Source: Methylobacterium sp. PvR107 | GTDB taxonomy: Bacteria; Pseudomonadota; Alphaproteobacteria; Rhizobiales; Beijerinckiaceae | Reading direction: 5' to 3' | NCBI RefSeq assembly: GCF_017833295.1 | Contig: NZ_JAFIBW010000001.1 | Span: 5,642,001-5,706,000, forward strand | DNA length: 64,000 nucleotides | Shown here: piece after piece, positions 61,129-64,000 of the stretch | Layout of the letters: the number at the start of each line of letters is the position of its first letter | How positions within the stretch are numbered: the stretch's first letter is position 1 | The notes under the pieces: generated by a model | Seen by the model: only the letters and a program-made list of their open reading frames with translations | The model's database searches: none | What the model was told of the DNA's origin: nothing | Position numbers and translations under genes: made by a program

Positions 61129-61716
61129 ATGGCCCTGATCACCGATACCAACCGCGCCCCCGCGATCGCGCCCCAGCCGAAGGGGATCATCGATCCGAAC
61201 ACCGGCCGCCCGATCGGGGCGGACGATCCGACCTTCCTGTCGATCAGCGACGAGCTGGCCGACCGAGGCTTCCTGCTCACCACAACGGACGAGCTGATCA
61301 ATTGGGCCCGGACGGGCTCCCTGATGTGGATGACCTTCGGTCTCGCCTGCTGCGCGGTCGAGATGATGCAGATGTCGATGCCGCGCTACGATTGCGAGCG
61401 ATTCGGCTTCGCGCCCCGCGGCTCGCCCCGCCAGTCCGACGTGATGATCGTCGCCGGGACGCTGACCAACAAGATGGCCCCGGCGCTGCGCAAGGTCTAC
61501 GACCAGATGCCGGAGCCGCGCTACGTCATCTCGATGGGCTCCTGTGCCAACGGCGGCGGGTACTACCACTATTCCTACTCGGTGGTGCGCGGCTGCGACC
61601 GGGTGGTGCCGGTGGACATCTACGTCCCCGGCTGCCCGCCCACCGCCGAGGCGCTGCTCTACGGTGTGCTGCTGCTGCAGAAGAAGATCCGCCGGACCGG
61701 CACGATCGAGCGCTGA
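61129..61716 (+). CDS. nuoB: NADH-quinone oxidoreductase subunit B
   Basis: A 195-residue peripheral-arm subunit that holds the terminal [4Fe-4S] cluster N2. The four ligands are the tandem Cys in [18 protein letters not shown], the Cys in [13 protein letters not shown] and the Cys in [14 protein letters not shown], all present. The N-terminus carries a ~35-residue extension. It hands electrons to ubiquinone together with NuoD. Confidence 0.97.
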   Translation: MALITDTNRAPAIAPQPKGIIDPNTGRPIGADDPTFLSISDELADRGFLLTTTDELINWARTGSLMWMTFGLACCAVEMMQMSMPRYDCERFGFAPRGSPRQSDVMIVAGTLTNKMAPALRKVYDQMPEPRYVISMGSCANGGGYYHYSYSVVRGCDRVVPVDIYVPGCPPTAEALLYGVLLLQKKIRRTGTIER

Positions 61717-61725
61717 GGAGCGGCC

Positions 61726-62373
61726 ATGACGAACGGCATCTCGATCCTCCCCCACACCCAGCCGGTCTACGGCGAGGACGCCGTCGCGGCGATGGCCGAG
61801 CGGGTCGTCGGCGCCCTGGGACCGGCGGTGGTGTCGCACACCATCACGTTCGGCGAGCTGACGCTGGTCGTCCAGGCGTCCGACATCGTCTACGCGCTCA
61901 CCTACCTGCGCGACGATCCGGCCTGCGCCTTCCGCAACTTCATCGACATCTGCGGTGTGGACTACCCGCAGCGCGAGAAGCGCTTCGACGTCGTCTACCA
62001 CCTGCTGTCGCTGCGCCATAACCTGCGCATCCGGCTGAAGGTGCAGACCGACGAGGTGACGCCCGTCCCGTCGGTGATCGAGGTGTTTCCCGCCGCCAAC
62101 TGGTACGAGCGCGAAACCTACGACCTCTACGGGATCCTGTTCTCGGGCCATCCCGACCTGCGCCGCCTGCTCACCGATTACGGCTTCGAGGGGCATCCCC
62201 TGCGCAAGGATTTCCCGCTCACCGGCTTCGTCGAGGTCCGCTACGACCAGGACGAGGCGCGGGTCGTGTACGAGCCGGTGAAGCTGACGCAGGAATTCCG
62301 GAACTTCGATTTCCTCTCGCCCTGGGAAGGCACGGATTACGTGCTGCCGGGCGACGAGAAGAAGTCGGCCTGA
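61726..62373 (+). CDS. nuoC: NADH-quinone oxidoreductase subunit C
   Basis: A 215-residue subunit of the 30-kDa family that supports NuoD. Signature: [40 protein letters not shown]. NuoC and NuoD are separate here, as in most alphaproteobacteria, rather than fused as in enterobacteria. ATG 61726 follows GAGGAGCGGCC, nine bases after nuoB. Confidence 0.97.
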   Translation: MTNGISILPHTQPVYGEDAVAAMAERVVGALGPAVVSHTITFGELTLVVQASDIVYALTYLRDDPACAFRNFIDICGVDYPQREKRFDVVYHLLSLRHNLRIRLKVQTDEVTPVPSVIEVFPAANWYERETYDLYGILFSGHPDLRRLLTDYGFEGHPLRKDFPLTGFVEVRYDQDEARVVYEPVKLTQEFRNFDFLSPWEGTDYVLPGDEKKSA

Positions 62374-62388
62374 GAACGGAGCCGGCCG

Positions 62389-63579
62389 ATGACCGAACAC
62401 AACATCCGAAACTTCGCGATCAACTTCGGCCCGCAGCACCCGGCGGCGCACGGCGTGCTGCGCCTCGTGCTGGAACTCGACGGCGAGGTGGTCGAGCGCG
62501 TCGACCCGCATATCGGGCTGCTCCACCGCGGCACCGAGAAGCTGATCGAGTACAAGACCTACTTGCAGGCGACGCCCTATTTCGACCGGCTCGACTACGT
62601 GTCGCCGATGAACCAGGAGCACGCCTTCTGCCTGGCGATCGAGAAGCTCGCCGGGATCGAGGTGCCGCGCCGGGCCAAGCTGATCCGCACGCTCTACTGT
62701 GAGATCGGCCGGCTGCTGTCGCACCTGCTCAACGTCACCACGCAGGCGATGGATGTCGGCGCCCTCACGCCCCCGCTCTGGGGCTTCGAGGAGCGCGAGA
62801 AGCTGATGATCTTCTACGAGCGGGCCTCCGGCGCCCGGCTCCACGCCAATTACTTCCGGCCCGGCGGCGTTCACCAGGACCTGCCGCCGAAGCTGATCGA
62901 CGACATCGATGCGTTCTGCGACCCGTTCCTGCAGGTCGTCCAGGATCTCGATGACCTCGTCATGGCCAACCGGATCTTCAAGCAGCGCAACGTCGACATC
63001 GGCATCGTGTCGGTGGACGAGGCGATGCAGTGGGGCTTCTCGGGCGTGATGGTCCGCGGCTCCGGCATTCCGTGGGACCTGCGCAAGGCGCAGCCCTACG
63101 AGTGCTACGAGGAGATGGAGTTCGACATCCCCGTGGGGAAGAACGGCGACACCTACGATCGCCAGGTGATCCGCATGGAGGAGATGCGCCAGTCGGTGCG
63201 CATCATGAAGCAGTGCGTCGCCAAGCTGCGCGAGCCCGCCGGCCAGGGGCCGATCGCTTCCGTCGACGGCAAGTTCGCGCCGCCGCCGCGCCGGGAGATG
63301 AAGCGCTCGATGGAGGCGCTCATCCACCACTTCAAGCTCTACACCGAGGGCTTTCACGTGCCCGAGGGCGAGGTGTACGCGGCGGTCGAGGCGCCGAAGG
63401 GCGAGTTCGGCGTGTACCTGGTGTCCGACGGGACCAACAAGCCGTATCGCTGCAAGATCCGCGCGCCGGGCTTCGCGCATCTGCAGGCGATGGACTGGAT
63501 GTGCCGCGGGCACCTCTTAGCCGACGTGTCCTGCGTGCTCGGCACGCTCGACATCGTGTTCGGCGAAGTGGATCGGTAA
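62389..63579 (+). CDS. nuoD: NADH-quinone oxidoreductase subunit D
   Basis: A 396-residue 49-kDa subunit forming the quinone pocket. Visible landmarks are [20 protein letters not shown] (His of the quinone loop), [16 protein letters not shown], the Tyr-containing [20 protein letters not shown] and [19 protein letters not shown]. Length matches the family. It starts 15 bp after nuoC. Confidence 0.97.
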   Translation: MTEHNIRNFAINFGPQHPAAHGVLRLVLELDGEVVERVDPHIGLLHRGTEKLIEYKTYLQATPYFDRLDYVSPMNQEHAFCLAIEKLAGIEVPRRAKLIRTLYCEIGRLLSHLLNVTTQAMDVGALTPPLWGFEEREKLMIFYERASGARLHANYFRPGGVHQDLPPKLIDDIDAFCDPFLQVVQDLDDLVMANRIFKQRNVDIGIVSVDEAMQWGFSGVMVRGSGIPWDLRKAQPYECYEEMEFDIPVGKNGDTYDRQVIRMEEMRQSVRIMKQCVAKLREPAGQGPIASVDGKFAPPPRREMKRSMEALIHHFKLYTEGFHVPEGEVYAAVEAPKGEFGVYLVSDGTNKPYRCKIRAPGFAHLQAMDWMCRGHLLADVSCVLGTLDIVFGEVDR

Positions 63580-63589
63580 GACAAAAGCG

Positions 63590-64000
63590 ATGGCAAACCG
63601 CAGACTCGCCCCCGCCTCGGAGCAGCCCCAGAGCTTCGCGTTCTCGCCCGAGAACGCCGAATGGGCGAAGACCCAGATCGCCAAGTACCCGGAAGGCCGG
63701 CAGGCCTCCGCGGTGATCCCGCTCCTGTGGAAGGCGCAGGAGCAGAACGGCGGCTGGCTGCCGCGGGCGGCCATCGAGGCGGTGGCGGCCGAGCTCGGCA
63801 TGCCGAACATCCGCGTGCTCGAAGTGGCGACCTTCTACACGATGTTCGCTCTGGAGCCGGTCGGGCGCTTCTGGATCCAGGTCTGCGGCACGGTACCGTG
63901 CGATTCCTGCGGCGCGCGGGGGCTCAAGGAGATGCTCCAGACGCGGCTCGGCGCTCCCGGTCACGTCTCCCCGGACGGTAATTTCTCCTGGCTCGAGGTC
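63590..64000 (+). CDS. nuoE: NADH-quinone oxidoreductase subunit E, 3' end outside the window
   Basis: The first 137 residues of the 24-kDa subunit. ENAEWAKTQIAKYPEGRQAS and NIRVLEVATFYTMFALEPVG are typical; VCGTVPCDSCGARGLKEML holds the first Cys pair of the [2Fe-2S] cluster N1a. The remaining ligands would lie past 64000. ATG 63590 is 10 bp after nuoD; further nuo genes are expected downstream. Confidence 0.95.
   Translation, partial: MANRRLAPASEQPQSFAFSPENAEWAKTQIAKYPEGRQASAVIPLLWKAQEQNGGWLPRAAIEAVAAELGMPNIRVLEVATFYTMFALEPVGRFWIQVCGTVPCDSCGARGLKEMLQTRLGAPGHVSPDGNFSWLEV

Noticed and set aside
59977..63513. A 1178-residue minus-strand open frame across the complex I genes
   Set aside because: It is antisense to nuoA-nuoD, which are certain; its His/Arg/Asp-rich composition is the usual shadow in high-GC DNA.

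Overview
This 64 kb window is high-GC alphaproteobacterial DNA, most consistent with Methylobacterium or a close relative. The reasons are an EcfG-type general-stress sigma factor with a NepR-like domain, several Crp/Fnr regulators, small families common in that group (DUF3606, DUF6894, DUF1127, a MEPMK-repeat protein), the alphaproteobacterial hemD - mitofilin-like - hemY order, and a nuoABCDE run. The genus call is inference from gene content; no rRNA is present.

Left end (1-4.1 kb): the start of a cyoA-like quinol oxidase subunit II gene (minus, with a stop in its leader), a TonB C-terminal-domain protein, a sigma factor whose first ~60 residues look like its own anti-sigma factor NepR, a small unknown protein, a Crp/Fnr regulator and a small membrane protein. 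The 10-bp motif CATAGATCAG recurs in these gene-free stretches.

Accessory region (4.1-45.3 kb): this is bracketed by copies of the 3' end of tRNA-Thr(GGU). The intact tRNA is at 45203-45277, an exact 41-bp copy lies at 39329-39369, and a decayed 38/43 copy lies at 4088-4130. An integrase fragment follows the 39.3 kb copy and a short integrase-like start follows the 4.1 kb copy, so the region looks like nested or successive tRNA-Thr islands. The left half carries metabolic and signalling cargo: a broken acetoacetate decarboxylase gene, an RND/MMPL exporter, a chloroperoxidase-type hydrolase, DUF3095, a Crp/Fnr - FecR(EF-hand) - CHASE2 cyclase operon, a GMC oxidoreductase and a methyltransferase. 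An IS21-family element (21022-23642, 7-bp target duplication) sits inside a small gene that can be rebuilt exactly; its istA has an in-frame TAG. Next come an ImmA/IrrE protease, a hemerythrin protein, an HD hydrolase, and a divergent MFS/TetR pair. From 31.7 to 44.9 kb the DNA is phage-like and decaying: many tiny ORFs with their own terminators, frameshifts and stops, Cys-rich secreted proteins, a tape-measure remnant, and an array of seven regularly spaced palindromes at 43.93-44.11 kb.

Right end (45.3-64 kb): ordinary chromosome. It holds a Nudix hydrolase, a haem-synthesis cluster (hemD, mitofilin-like, hemY), an aldose-1-epimerase-like protein, an ABC exporter, a MEPMK-repeat protein, a putative periplasmic protein next to a two-component system, a MocR regulator, a DUF1127 protein, an EamA transporter, tRNA-Asp(GUC), and the start of the complex I operon (nuoA-nuoE, the last cut by the window end).
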